DNA of 64,000 bases from Pseudomonadota bacterium (GTDB lineage Bacteria > Bdellovibrionota > UBA1018 > CAIMNF01), in assembly GCA_027491115.1 (NCBI GenBank), contig JAIXWV010000005.1:27864-91863 (forward strand). Direction: 5' to 3'. The translations under genes and the position numbers were made by a program. Of the stretch, positions 19,803 to 28,322 are shown one piece after another. Position 1 is the first letter of the stretch. Each line of letters starts with the position of its first letter. A model generated the notes under the pieces. It was not told where the DNA came from. It saw only the letters and a program-made list of their open reading frames with translations, and made no database searches.

Positions 19803-20588
19803 TCAGAAATGAAACTCCCGGATCCGATAGATCCCGGTTCCCGAAGGAGCCGGATGATCGCTACTCACCGTTTCGATGAAGACATTCATGGTTTCAGCCG
19901 GAAACACTTCTTTCATGGCAACGAGATTCTTGGGCTCGTTCTCGAAGCTCGCAATGACCTTGCCGAACCCGGTGATGGTACGGGCGGCGCCCGTCTTGAA
20001 GTCGAGATCGTCCAGATGTCGCTTTGGCTTCAGAATCAGCCGTGTCCTTTCCACTTCGATCGGAAGGCCGTGACTCTTCAATTGATCGAAAGTACCGAAA
20101 GCCATGAGCGGCACATCACGCCCGGTGAGGTAAACGATCATGACCCCGTCGGCGTGAAGGGTTTTCACGAATTCGACCGCACCTGGGGTCGGCTCGTCGA
20201 AACGGAGGTAATCATTTGCGAAGAAACGGGCACGCCAAAATCGCTTGGCGTGTTTCAAGTGATGATCATAAGGGGCCACATCACCGGGAATCTTTTTGAT
20301 TTCCCACACGTCCTCGAGCGAGTACCTCATGTCGGAGGGTTCGAGATCCGAAAGTCTATCACGGGTCTCCTGGAAGGACCCCGACTCGGGATGAGTCAGC
20401 CACTCCTTCAAAATCTCGAACGAACGTTTCGAAACGTCAAAAAGTGTCGAGTCCAGATCGAACACCACGACCGGCAATCCGCCGCGTTCGATCTCCTGGC
20501 GACAACGCAAGACCACTTCACGAATCACCTCTTCCGCCGGAAGCGGGTGGAATTGCGTCTTTTCGATCCAGGCATTTCTGATGTACAT
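19803..20588 (-). CDS. HAD-superfamily hydrolase
   Basis: A 261-residue protein. VVVFDLDSTLFD gives the nucleophile D44 and general acid D46; YLTGRDVP supplies the motif II threonine; KPKRHLDD contains the motif III lysine; SFENEPKN occupies the motif IV region, a variant seen in acid-phosphatase-like HADs. It is likely a cytosolic phosphatase of unknown substrate. It heads the minus-strand operon with the B12 radical SAM gene five bases downstream. Upstream, TTCAAT and TAAAAC spaced by 17 bases lie six bases before the ATG, a weak leaderless-type promoter. Confidence 0.82.
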   Translation of the reverse strand: MYIRNAWIEKTQFHPLPAEEVIREVVLRCRQEIERGGLPVVVFDLDSTLFDVSKRSFEILKEWLTHPESGSFQETRDRLSDLEPSDMRYSLEDVWEIKKIPGDVAPYDHHLKHAKRFWRARFFANDYLRFDEPTPGAVEFVKTLHADGVMIVYLTGRDVPLMAFGTFDQLKSHGLPIEVERTRLILKPKRHLDDLDFKTGAARTITGFGKVIASFENEPKNLVAMKEVFPAETMNVFIETVSSDHPAPSGTGIYRIREFHF

Positions 20589-20630
20589 GAATAGGTTTTA
20601 TCGCAAAACCCGCCTGAATTGAACGTCTAA

Positions 20631-21434
20631 TCAGGCCCTGGAGTAACGACGCCAGGCTTTGACGAGGGCGGAAATCCTAAGTGGATCCAATGGCGCACCG
20701 GCCTTGCCCCCTCTCCGGAGCGCAGACCCGACAATCAGTCTCAGTCCGCGTTCGGCATCGGAAAGCCCTTCGACCGTCATCCCGCTTCCGACATAAAGGG
20801 GGACCCCGGAATGCCGAGCCGAGCTGAGCGCCGTCCGGAGGGAATCCTGTGCCGGCAATCTGCCGGTTGTGGCTCCGGTGACAATCACCCCGTCGGCACC
20901 CCCACGGCCCGCGACCTCCTCGATCGCAATTCCGAGATCTTCCGATGAAAGGGTCTGAGCGTGCTTCACGTGAACATCGGCCAGGAGCCGGACCTTGCCA
21001 CCCAGGCGTTGGTTTTCCCGGACCCAGCGGGCAGCCTCGCCTTCGATCAGCCCCTGATCCGTAGCGACCACGCCCGCCAAGACGTTGATCCGGACAAAGG
21101 CCGCTCCGGTCACCGAAGCGACAGCCAAAGCGGCGTCCGCATCGTTACGGAGAACATTGATTCCGAGTGGAATCTTGACGGATGAGATCACAGCAGAAGC
21201 AATGATCGACATGGAAGCGACCGTTTCAGGCGGAACACGGTTCTTGTAAAAGGGGGCATCACCGAAGTTCTCGATGATCAACCCCTCGAATCCGGACTTC
21301 TCAAGCTTCTTCGCTTCCTCCACCGCGCGTGTGCAGGCTAGATTGAGAACAGCTGAGGGAGATTTTCCATGGGCACCGGGAGCTCCAGGCAATGCCGGCA
21401 AGTGAATGACTCCGATCAAACCCGGCAGGCTCAT
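20631..21434 (-). CDS. BtpA/SgcQ-family TIM-barrel protein
   Basis: A 267-residue protein beginning GLIGVIHLPALPGAPGAHG and carrying EGLIIENFGDAPFYK, GINVLRNDADAALAVA, FVRINVLAGVVATDQG and GVIVTGATTGR, the consecutive strands of the BtpA family. Cyanobacterial BtpA affects photosystem I stability, and SgcQ is an uncharacterised sugar-cluster protein; the reaction in non-photosynthetic bacteria is not settled. Its ATG overlaps the stop of the upstream 5'-nucleotidase (21431-21434). Coupling to a nucleotidase hints at a nucleoside or ribose-related substrate, which is inference. Confidence 0.85.
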   Translation of the reverse strand: MSLPGLIGVIHLPALPGAPGAHGKSPSAVLNLACTRAVEEAKKLEKSGFEGLIIENFGDAPFYKNRVPPETVASMSIIASAVISSVKIPLGINVLRNDADAALAVASVTGAAFVRINVLAGVVATDQGLIEGEAARWVRENQRLGGKVRLLADVHVKHAQTLSSEDLGIAIEEVAGRGGADGVIVTGATTGRLPAQDSLRTALSSARHSGVPLYVGSGMTVEGLSDAERGLRLIVGSALRRGGKAGAPLDPLRISALVKAWRRYSRA

Positions 21435-23188
21435 GGCAATTCCTTCATGATCTCTTCGAGACCCTCGTCCAGGACGTCCCGACTGAATGTCGATTCAACC
21501 CCGAAAATCCCCTCTTCCATCATTTTTTCGCCCGGATTCAGTGCCAGGATGGTTCCAATTTTGCGTAAATGGGCTTCCATGGCATTCCAAAGTGTATGGG
21601 GGCTAATCCGTGCATTGATGAACAGCAATTTGGCCAATGGGGTGATGCCGAAAGCTCCTCGCACCAAGGACTCTGAGGTTGCGGCCTTGTACCAGCGCCA
21701 CTTCCTGAGGGGTTCACCGTTGATTTTGATGTTCTTGGGAACGAACCGGGTCAGGTAGCGTTTCGAATCCCGACCGTTGTGCCGGGTGCGGAGGCGATCG
21801 TACTCCTCGTCACTCAGGGCCACGAGGTCGTAAGTGACTCCGCTCGTGGACAAGAAATACCCGTAACGCATGGAGTACTCGAGACCGATCTTGATGGCGA
21901 TCCCGGGAATTTTGGTGGTGTAGATATAATGCCCCTCGTTCTGTTCCTGCTCGAACTTGCGGGGGTACATTTCCATCAATGTAAAGCGGGAGACATCACC
22001 CGCCGGTTGCGGGGTGTTTCCATGAAAAGCTCCGACATCGACAGCCAATTCGGCTCCGGTCGCCTCACGCATGGCATTGGCTGCAAACTGCGCAAACGCG
22101 GTCGGCCCACGATCTCCGGATACCAGTCGGACTTCTGACTTTCCGATGGGCTTTCTCAAGTCAGGACCGTACAGGCGCTCGAGTGCGGCTTCAGCTTCCT
22201 GCAGGTAGCGATCCTGTTCGGGGTTCCTCGGCCCGTCCATATCAACCGGCACGAGTTCGTAAGACAAGATCTTTGGCTGCTGTCCCCTTTCGGCTTCGAC
22301 CAGGATCTTGCCGATGAAATGTCCGTTAAACCCGGTTTGGACGACAGGCACTTCGCGGCCCTCCCGGTTCGGAACGATGGCCATGCTCTCAAGAACGGTG
22401 TGTGAATGGCCACCGATGACGAGATCGAGCCCCTTGGAAGCGGCTGCCAGCAACTTGTCCTCGCTGTAGCCGATGTGGGTCAGTGCGATCACCAGATCGT
22501 GTTCCCGGTCCAGCTTGTCGATCACATCGTTCGCCAAACCCTGCTCCGTGTATTCTTCCCGGGTGTCCGGATCCAGGTAGGAACCGTCCCGGAAGTCGAG
22601 GATCTTCATGTCGTTCTTGCGGGATTTGACCCGGGTGATCCAACTGTAAAGGGCCTCGTCGGTCGATAGACCCATCACACCGATCCGGACTCCACCCCGT
22701 TCGAAACTTGCACTGGGACGGATCTGTCGGCTCAGGTTTTTGAGTCGCTTCTTGATTCGTAAATTGCTCGAGACTACGGGGAATGGAAAGGGAGATTGCC
22801 CGTAAAGTGCGTCGAGGTCTCTGGCCCCCATCAGCCAATCATGATTGCCCAGGGTGGCGGCATCGAATCCGAAGCTCTGATACGCCCGCAACACATGGAT
22901 TCCATTGTCCGGAAAGTAATAGGAGGATCCCTCGAGGTAGTCCCCTGCATCGAACTTGAGAGTCTCGAATCCTCGGGCACGGCCCTCGCTCTCCAGCTCA
23001 TCGAGTTTAGCCTTCACCCGGGCCCAGCTTCCGAATTCGGGCATTCCTGAGCGTGGGGTGCCAGCCGTCTTCAGCGCAGCATGCAGATCATTCGTATGAA
23101 GGATTTGCAAAACAACTGCCTCGGCACTCCCGGAGAGGAGCGCCAGTGGCAGGACAAAAATGAGACGAGCGAGGTGGACCACCCTCAT
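21431..23188 (-). CDS. Exported 5'-nucleotidase family metallophosphatase
   Basis: A 585-residue periplasmic or surface protein with a signal peptide (ending SGSAEA, about residue 25). The two-metal site is complete: HTNDLHAA, DAGDYLEGS, LGNHDW, LTHIGYSED and VIGGHSHT. The C-terminal half has the substrate domain with FAANAMREATG and MEMYPRKFE. It likely removes phosphate from nucleotides or related compounds outside the cytoplasm, as UshA does. It has a strong promoter with TTGACA and nearly no leader, and is coupled to the BtpA-like gene. The C-terminal domain is longer and more divergent than in UshA. Confidence 0.87.
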   Translation of the reverse strand: MRVVHLARLIFVLPLALLSGSAEAVVLQILHTNDLHAALKTAGTPRSGMPEFGSWARVKAKLDELESEGRARGFETLKFDAGDYLEGSSYYFPDNGIHVLRAYQSFGFDAATLGNHDWLMGARDLDALYGQSPFPFPVVSSNLRIKKRLKNLSRQIRPSASFERGGVRIGVMGLSTDEALYSWITRVKSRKNDMKILDFRDGSYLDPDTREEYTEQGLANDVIDKLDREHDLVIALTHIGYSEDKLLAAASKGLDLVIGGHSHTVLESMAIVPNREGREVPVVQTGFNGHFIGKILVEAERGQQPKILSYELVPVDMDGPRNPEQDRYLQEAEAALERLYGPDLRKPIGKSEVRLVSGDRGPTAFAQFAANAMREATGAELAVDVGAFHGNTPQPAGDVSRFTLMEMYPRKFEQEQNEGHYIYTTKIPGIAIKIGLEYSMRYGYFLSTSGVTYDLVALSDEEYDRLRTRHNGRDSKRYLTRFVPKNIKINGEPLRKWRWYKAATSESLVRGAFGITPLAKLLFINARISPHTLWNAMEAHLRKIGTILALNPGEKMMEEGIFGVESTFSRDVLDEGLEEIMKELP

Positions 23189-23197
23189 AGGCGCGGA

Positions 23198-23226
23198 ACT
23201 CTAACGCTTTTTGCGCAAGGTGTCAA
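23198..23226 (-). promoter_or_regulatory. Strong predicted promoter of the 5'-nucleotidase gene, leaderless type
   Basis: Read on the minus strand, a perfect TTGACA (23221-23226) is followed after 17 bases by TAGAGT (23198-23203). The start codon at 23188 lies nine bases beyond the -10 box, so the transcript would begin within about four bases of the ATG. No ribosome site lies in those nine bases (TCCGCGCCT). Confidence 0.65.
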
Positions 23227-23254
23227 CACAAAAATCCACTGCATTTCCGAGCCC

Positions 23255-24949
23255 TTAACGGACGGATTCGACATTACGGAACCGGACCCGTTTCGGTGTG
23301 AGTGCCTCTGCACCCAAGCGGCGTTTTTTGTCTTCTTCGTAGTCCTGGAAGTTACCCTCGAAAAATTCGACCTTGGACTCCCCTTCGAAAGCCAGGATGT
23401 GAGTGGCAACCCGGTTCAGGAACCAGCGATCGTGCGAAATCACGATGGCGGTTCCGGCGAAATTCACCAGCGCCTCTTCCAGAGCACGGAGGGTATTCAC
23501 ATCGAGATCGTTGGTCGGCTCGTCGAGCAGGAGCACGTTCGCCCCGGACTTCAGCATCTTGGCCAGATGGACCCGGTTTCGCTCACCGCCCGAGAGGATC
23601 CCGACCTTTTTCTGCTGATCGGATCCGGTGAAGTTGAATCGCGAACAGTAGGAACGTGAGGACACTTCCCGGTTTCCAAGAAGTACGGTCTCGTTCTTAC
23701 CGTCTGAGATCTCTTCCCAAACCGTGTTCTCGGAATTGAGGCTGTCACGGGACTGATCGACATACCCGAGCTTCACGGTGTCACCGATCCGAATCGATCC
23801 GGTGTCCGGCTTCTCTTTGCCAGTGATCATCTTGAACAGGGTCGACTTCCCCGCTCCGTTCCCTCCGATCACCCCGACAATGCTCCCCGGCGGGATCTTG
23901 AAATTCAGATTTTCGAACAGGAGCTTGCCCCCGAACGACTTCGAAATGTTCTCGGCCTCGATCACCACCGAACCCAGACGCGGTCCTGGTGGAATGAAAA
24001 TTTCCATTTCCTCGTCGCGACGTCCGCCTTGGCTCTCGTTCAACATGGCTTCGTAGGCGTTCACACGGGCCTTGCTCTTCGCCTGGCGGGCCTTCGGACT
24101 CATCCGGATCCACTCGAGTTCGCGCTCAAGGGTCTTTTGCCGCTTGGTCTCGGCTTTTTCTTCCTGGGCGAGGCGGTTCTGTTTCTGCTCGAGCCAGCTC
24201 GAGTAATTTCCCTGCCACGGAATCCCGTGCCCGCGGTCGAGTTCGAGGATCCATCCGGCGATGTTGTCGAGGAAGTAGCGATCGTGGGTGACCGCGATCA
24301 CGGTCCCCTCGTAGCTCTGAAGGAACTGCTCGAGCCAGCCCACGGATTCCGCATCAAGATGGTTGGTCGGTTCATCGAGCAGCAGCACATCGGGCCTCTG
24401 GATCAACAGACGACAAAGGGCCACCCGTCTCCGCTCACCGCCTGACAGGTTTTTCACCGGTGCATCGGACGGAGGACAACGGAGCGCATCCATCGAAACC
24501 TCGAGCTTCCGGTCGATGTCCCAACCGTCTTTGGCTTCGATCCGTTCCTGGATCACGGCTTGTTCTTCCAGGAGTTTCGTCATTTCGTCCGGGTCGAGCT
24601 CCGGATCCGCAAACTTCTGACCGATCTCCTCGAAGCGTTTCAAATCCCGCCCGAGTTCACCGGTCCCTTCCATGACGATCTCTTTTACCGTTTTGGCCGG
24701 ATCGAGTTCGGGCTCCTGCTTGAGATATCCAAAACTGATCCCGTCAGAAGGCAACACCTCGCCGTTGACGTTCTTTTCCTCACCGGCGATCACCTTCATC
24801 AAGGTCGATTTCCCGGCCCCGTTCAGCCCGAGCACTCCGATCTTCGCTCCGTAAAAAAAGGACAAGGAGATGTCCCGGAGAACGGTTTTGTTGGGAGGGT
24901 AGATCTTCGAGACCCGACTCATCGAGAAAGCGAACTTCGGTTTAGCCAT
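23255..24949 (-). CDS. ettA: Energy-dependent translational throttle EttA (ABC-F)
   Basis: A 564-residue soluble twin-ABC protein that binds the ribosomal E site and tunes the first peptide bond according to ATP/ADP. Both Walker A motifs (GLNGAGKST; GGNGAGKST), both signature LSGGE motifs and DEPTNHLD/DEPTNDLD Walker B segments are present. The arm and linker (ELEWIRMSPKARQAKSKARV) are EttA-specific. There is no transmembrane part. It lies six bases after the barrel gene at 24956 but has its own TTGCGG-17-TATCTT promoter. Confidence 0.95.
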   Translation of the reverse strand: MAKPKFAFSMSRVSKIYPPNKTVLRDISLSFFYGAKIGVLGLNGAGKSTLMKVIAGEEKNVNGEVLPSDGISFGYLKQEPELDPAKTVKEIVMEGTGELGRDLKRFEEIGQKFADPELDPDEMTKLLEEQAVIQERIEAKDGWDIDRKLEVSMDALRCPPSDAPVKNLSGGERRRVALCRLLIQRPDVLLLDEPTNHLDAESVGWLEQFLQSYEGTVIAVTHDRYFLDNIAGWILELDRGHGIPWQGNYSSWLEQKQNRLAQEEKAETKRQKTLERELEWIRMSPKARQAKSKARVNAYEAMLNESQGGRRDEEMEIFIPPGPRLGSVVIEAENISKSFGGKLLFENLNFKIPPGSIVGVIGGNGAGKSTLFKMITGKEKPDTGSIRIGDTVKLGYVDQSRDSLNSENTVWEEISDGKNETVLLGNREVSSRSYCSRFNFTGSDQQKKVGILSGGERNRVHLAKMLKSGANVLLLDEPTNDLDVNTLRALEEALVNFAGTAIVISHDRWFLNRVATHILAFEGESKVEFFEGNFQDYEEDKKRRLGAEALTPKRVRFRNVESVR

Positions 24950-24955
24950 AGGGGC

Positions 24956-25585
24956 TCAAAGATACCAAACGAGGCGCAAAACCGCAATTTGTGGGAGCGG
25001 AAGTCCCGAGATCCGCTCCATGACCTTCTTGTCACTCACCGTGTTGTCGGTGAGACCCTCCTGATCGGGTGCGGCGTGAATGGTGATCGAGCCGGCATGC
25101 AGCAAAGCTAGTTGCACCCCGAGGTCGAAGCCCAAGCCGAAACCGGGGGTCAGAAGCCACTCTCCGCCAAGTGAAACCCCTCCAAAAAAAGTTCCGAGTC
25201 CGAGCTCGGCCGTTTTGGCCAGCGCCACCCCGTCGAGTTTTAGGTTGGAGATGTCGACCGAGACATTCACATGACGAAATCCGAGCTCACCCGACACAAA
25301 CCAAGCATTTGAAAAAGGGTGGTAGCGAACTCCCCCTTTGACGGTGGTGCTCGACAGGGTGCGGGACGACTCATCTGAACCAAACCCGTACCGGAACCAT
25401 CCCCCCTCGAAGTAGGACTCCCAGTCCGGAGCAGCCTCGGGTCTGAGCCGCACCCCGACCAGAAGGGGCTGAGGAAGAGTGACCGCACTGGTCACCCCCA
25501 CCTTCACCGAAGGGACTTCAGATTCGCCCGCATGTGCCCAACCAAAAGAAAAAGCGAGCATCAGTAAGGTTCCCTGCCACCTCAT
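24956..25585 (-). CDS. Predicted small outer-membrane barrel protein
   Basis: A 209-residue protein with signal peptide (MRWQGTLLMLAFSFGWAHAG, cleavage about residue 19). The mature chain is an alternation of short amphipathic strands and Gly-rich turns (GGWFRYGFG, GELGFRHVNVSV, GVSLGGEWLL) ending in LRLVWYL, consistent with an 8-10 strand barrel. No known family is recognised. Its start overlaps the stop of the PHP-type lipoprotein (25582-25585), so the two are co-translated and may act together at the outer membrane. Confidence 0.7.
   Translation of the reverse strand: MRWQGTLLMLAFSFGWAHAGESEVPSVKVGVTSAVTLPQPLLVGVRLRPEAAPDWESYFEGGWFRYGFGSDESSRTLSSTTVKGGVRYHPFSNAWFVSGELGFRHVNVSVDISNLKLDGVALAKTAELGLGTFFGGVSLGGEWLLTPGFGLGFDLGVQLALLHAGSITIHAAPDQEGLTDNTVSDKKVMERISGLPLPQIAVLRLVWYL
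24959..24987 (-). promoter_or_regulatory. Predicted internal promoter of ettA
   Basis: Minus-strand TTGCGG (24982-24987), 17-base spacer, TATCTT (24959-24964), then nine bases to the ettA ATG at 24949. It lies inside the last codons of the upstream barrel gene and would let ettA be expressed independently, with an almost leaderless mRNA. Confidence 0.45.
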
Positions 25586-26973
25586 CGGACCACCCGGATC
25601 GGATTCGAGATGATCCAGAGGAACTCCGCGTCTCCTCGGTCCTCGTCAAACAGGAACTCTTTGAGATGCTTCGGGCGGATCCAAACTTGTACGCGGTAAT
25701 GCCCGGCCGGAGGATCGGTGAACGAGATTCCGGCACCTCCGCGACCCACCACGGTTTCAGCCCCGGACGAATCGACGCGGATGAGCTCCGAACGGATCTC
25801 GGGTTTTTCGTCCCCGTCACCCATGCCCGGAAAGCTCCCGTGGACCGACGGCGCGGTGAAGGACAATTCCGAAGAGAAAGCCCCGGGAGTGAGCGTTCCG
25901 CCCATCTCCACCACGGTTCCGGCTCCGCCGTTCATCCAGTTTGCGTGAAAATCGGGAAGTGTCGGAGTGCCGAGCCCCTCCACGACAAAGTAGACCCGAC
26001 CGGCGACGATCGCTTGCTTGACTGAGCTGAAATCATCAGCAGAGGACAAAACCCAATTGTTGATGAACCGGGTCATCCTCCGGTGATGATCCAGACGCTC
26101 TCCATCGGCGGCTTTTTGCGAAAAAATGTTCTCATGCGAATCAAGTCCACCGAGCCCGGTGACCTGGACTCCCGCTGCCAGCAGGCGGTTCCAGGTCTGG
26201 AAATAGACCGGATTGAATTCGAGGAAATCGAGCAACATGTAATCGGGATTCAGCTCTTTGTAGGGATCGGCCAGGTAATTCAACAGGGCACCGAGTTTTT
26301 CAAAGGGCGGTCTCCCGAGGTACTTCTTCCGGATTTTTGGATCGAGATTGGCGTGCAAATTGTAGATCTCGATTGCCGAAGGAGCCAGTGCGAGGAGACT
26401 CGCAAAATCCCGGCTCTCGGTATGAGGAACCGCCACCACTGCACCCACGGATTCGAGTGCGGCCTTCGAGGCGGCATCATCCGCGCCATAAACGGCCTGT
26501 CGCGTGGCGAGGTCACCCGGAATGTGGTTCTGCATTCCGAGTGCGAGCCATTTTCCTTCGAGCCCGGGCAGGAGCACCGGTGTGAACCCGTCAGGGCACA
26601 CCATCCGGTTTCCGACCGGATCGGCACCCTGGGTGAGCAAGGTGTCTCCGGAGCGGAGCAGAGAAAGGTCTTGGAGAGAGGTCTCGGCCATCCGGTCGAC
26701 ATGATCGGTCGCAAAGACATAGTTGATGTGGTTCTCACAAAAAGCCCGCCTTGCGTGATCCCAGCATTTCGCATCAGGACTTCCGTCTGCGAGAATGCCC
26801 TCGCCATCACAAGCATCGAAAGAATAAGGAGTGTGGAAATGAGTGATCGCTCGGACCGGAATCAGACTCCGCAATGTACCGAGTTCGGAAGTTCGAATCA
26901 GGCCAGGGCTGACCGGTCGGTCTGCACAGGCCTGAAGGAGGAGCCCCAGAACCAACAACCCAAAAACACGCAT
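25582..26973 (-). CDS. PHP-domain-like lipoprotein
   Basis: A 463-residue protein with signal peptide and lipobox (GLLLQAC). The mature part opens with AITHFHTPYSFDAC and YVFATDHVD, resembling the first two metal motifs of PHP-type phosphoesterases, followed by VPHTESRDF, IEIYNLHANL and GGLDSHENIF with further His/Asp/Glu ligands. The C-terminal 130 residues look like a beta-sandwich. A surface-anchored metal-dependent hydrolase is likely; substrate unknown. It heads a two-gene unit with the coupled barrel protein. An extended -10 box ends six bases before its ATG. Confidence 0.75.
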   Translation of the reverse strand: MRVFGLLVLGLLLQACADRPVSPGLIRTSELGTLRSLIPVRAITHFHTPYSFDACDGEGILADGSPDAKCWDHARRAFCENHINYVFATDHVDRMAETSLQDLSLLRSGDTLLTQGADPVGNRMVCPDGFTPVLLPGLEGKWLALGMQNHIPGDLATRQAVYGADDAASKAALESVGAVVAVPHTESRDFASLLALAPSAIEIYNLHANLDPKIRKKYLGRPPFEKLGALLNYLADPYKELNPDYMLLDFLEFNPVYFQTWNRLLAAGVQVTGLGGLDSHENIFSQKAADGERLDHHRRMTRFINNWVLSSADDFSSVKQAIVAGRVYFVVEGLGTPTLPDFHANWMNGGAGTVVEMGGTLTPGAFSSELSFTAPSVHGSFPGMGDGDEKPEIRSELIRVDSSGAETVVGRGGAGISFTDPPAGHYRVQVWIRPKHLKEFLFDEDRGDAEFLWIISNPIRVVR

Positions 26974-26979
26974 GTTCTC

Positions 26980-26988
26980 AGATTAGCA
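26980..26988 (-). promoter_or_regulatory. Extended -10 promoter element of the PHP lipoprotein gene
   Basis: On the minus strand TGCTAATCT (26980-26988) fits TGn-TAnnnT, and the ATG at 26973 follows six bases later. No convincing -35 was found. It shares the 103-base divergent gap with the gene at 27077. Confidence 0.35.
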
Positions 26989-27076
26989 CTGCTTTTCGTT
27001 CCTCTGTGTCCGAAGCCACCCACCCGGCAGGATTTTCCGACTCAAGATTTTGACGCTTGCTCCGATACGTCAAAAT

Positions 27077-27646
27077 ATGATCATTCCCTTTAGAACACTC
27101 CTCGCCCTCACTGCAGTCCTCTCTGGAGTCCTCACTTCCTTCTCGGTTTTTTCGGAAGAAGTGTTCGACCGCTTGGACGGAACCGGTCCCTCAGGAAAGA
27201 AAGTGGACGTGGTGGAATGGGAAGGGAATCTCGAAGTCCACGTCTATCCGAAAGGTTCCTTGAAGGGACTCTCCGCGAAAATCGATGAACGCCAGAAGGG
27301 TAAGAAGGTGATGGTGATCGGGTACCGATTCGGAGCCAATGAGCGCCCCCTGATCCGACGCGCGATCCTCGGTGTTCCCTTTGATGCGAAGATTCAGGCA
27401 TTCATCGAGACCGGAGCAAAGGGTTACGACAAAATCGGACTCTCGAACCGTCCTCTTTCCGCTCCCTGGAAGCCCTACAAACTCGATGCAGCCCCTGCGC
27501 AGTGGTATCCCGATGGGGACGAGCGGAATGAAGTCGATCCAGTCGCACCGACTCTCACCGAAGCCCCTCTTCCGAAAGCCAAGCGAAACCCCGCGGGCGA
27601 CCGCAAGCCTCTCGATGAGGGCTCGGTGAACGGCTTCAATTTCTGA
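27077..27646 (+). CDS. Secreted protein of unknown function
   Basis: A 189-residue protein with a signal peptide (MIIPFRTLLALTAVLSGVLT..., cleavage about residue 27). The mature N-terminal 120 residues look like a small alpha/beta fold (VVEWEGNLEVHVYPKG, KVMVIGYRFG); the C-terminal 50 residues are Pro- and Lys-rich and probably disordered. I recognise no family. I chose the ATG at 27077 because it gives a proper signal peptide; a TTG 27 bases upstream would add a polar extension. It is transcribed away from the PHP lipoprotein and converges on the nfu gene 12 bases downstream. Confidence 0.7.
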   Translation: MIIPFRTLLALTAVLSGVLTSFSVFSEEVFDRLDGTGPSGKKVDVVEWEGNLEVHVYPKGSLKGLSAKIDERQKGKKVMVIGYRFGANERPLIRRAILGVPFDAKIQAFIETGAKGYDKIGLSNRPLSAPWKPYKLDAAPAQWYPDGDERNEVDPVAPTLTEAPLPKAKRNPAGDRKPLDEGSVNGFNF

Positions 27647-27658
27647 GGCGCGTGCGAA

Positions 27659-28222
27659 TCAGATTTGAACGACTTCGATCACTTCAGGTACGGCTTCTTT
27701 GAGCTTGGTCTCGATACCCACTTTGAGGGTCATGGTGGAACTCGGACATCCTGCGCAAGATCCCTGCATGTACAGGTAAACAATGCCGTCTTCAAAACGG
27801 TCTAGAGTGACATCTCCGCCGTCCATCGCCACGGCCGGACGGATGTGCTCGTCCAGGAAAGCCTGGATGCGTTTCTCGATCTCGGAGGAATTCTGATTTG
27901 CGATTCCAGCGGCGAGATCCTCGGCCAAAACCGTTTCGCCCGCAGTCAGATGACGGTCGATCGTGTCGGAAGCATTCCGGTGGACATGATCCCAATCTCC
28001 ATCTTCGGTCTTGGTGATGGTCACAAAATCCTTACCGATCATGACTCCCGAAATCCCATTGATATTGAGGAGTTTCCAAGCCAGAGGCGACCGTTGCTCC
28101 GCATCGTCTTTTTTGGTGAAATTGGCAGCACCTTTGTCGAGGAGCTTCCGATTCACAGAATACTTCAAGGTATTGGGGTTCGGGGTGAATTCCAAGGATA
28201 CGTAGACGGCTGAATCTTCCAT
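27659..28222 (-). CDS. Nfu-type iron-sulfur scaffold/carrier protein
   Basis: A 187-residue protein with an N-terminal Nfu_N domain (SLEFTPNPNTLKYSVNRKLL; GVMIGKDFVTITK) and a C-terminal NifU-like domain with CxxC in GSCAGCPSSTMTLKVGIE. This is the mitochondrial Nfu1/bacterial Nfu arrangement that carries 4Fe-4S clusters to apoproteins. The two cysteines bridge a cluster in a dimer. ATG 28222 was chosen since the family begins just before SLEFTPNPNT. It has a TTGCGG-16-TATAGA promoter in the divergent gap with manC. Radical SAM and other Fe-S clients are not adjacent. Confidence 0.9.
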   Translation of the reverse strand: MEDSAVYVSLEFTPNPNTLKYSVNRKLLDKGAANFTKKDDAEQRSPLAWKLLNINGISGVMIGKDFVTITKTEDGDWDHVHRNASDTIDRHLTAGETVLAEDLAAGIANQNSSEIEKRIQAFLDEHIRPAVAMDGGDVTLDRFEDGIVYLYMQGSCAGCPSSTMTLKVGIETKLKEAVPEVIEVVQI

Positions 28223-28231
28223 GAAAGGGAA

Positions 28232-28259
28232 TCTATACTGGAAAGTACGGATTCCGCAA
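28232..28259 (-). promoter_or_regulatory. Predicted promoter of the nfu gene, leaderless type
   Basis: Minus-strand TTGCGG (28254-28259), 16-base spacer, TATAGA (28232-28237), and nine bases to the ATG at 28222. The same TTGCGG -35 hexamer is seen before ettA. Confidence 0.45.
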
Positions 28260-28322
28260 GTCTTCAATTCTCCGTAAAAAACCCTCGATTTTTACTCTCG
28301 TTTTTGGAAGACTGCGCCCACT

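Noticed and set aside
19809..20594. 261-residue open frame opposite the HAD gene
   Set aside because: The HAD catalytic motifs are on the minus strand; the plus frame is a high-GC codon shadow.
26083..27093. 336-residue plus-strand open frame across the PHP lipoprotein gene
   Set aside because: The minus strand has a lipobox and metal motifs, whereas this frame has none.
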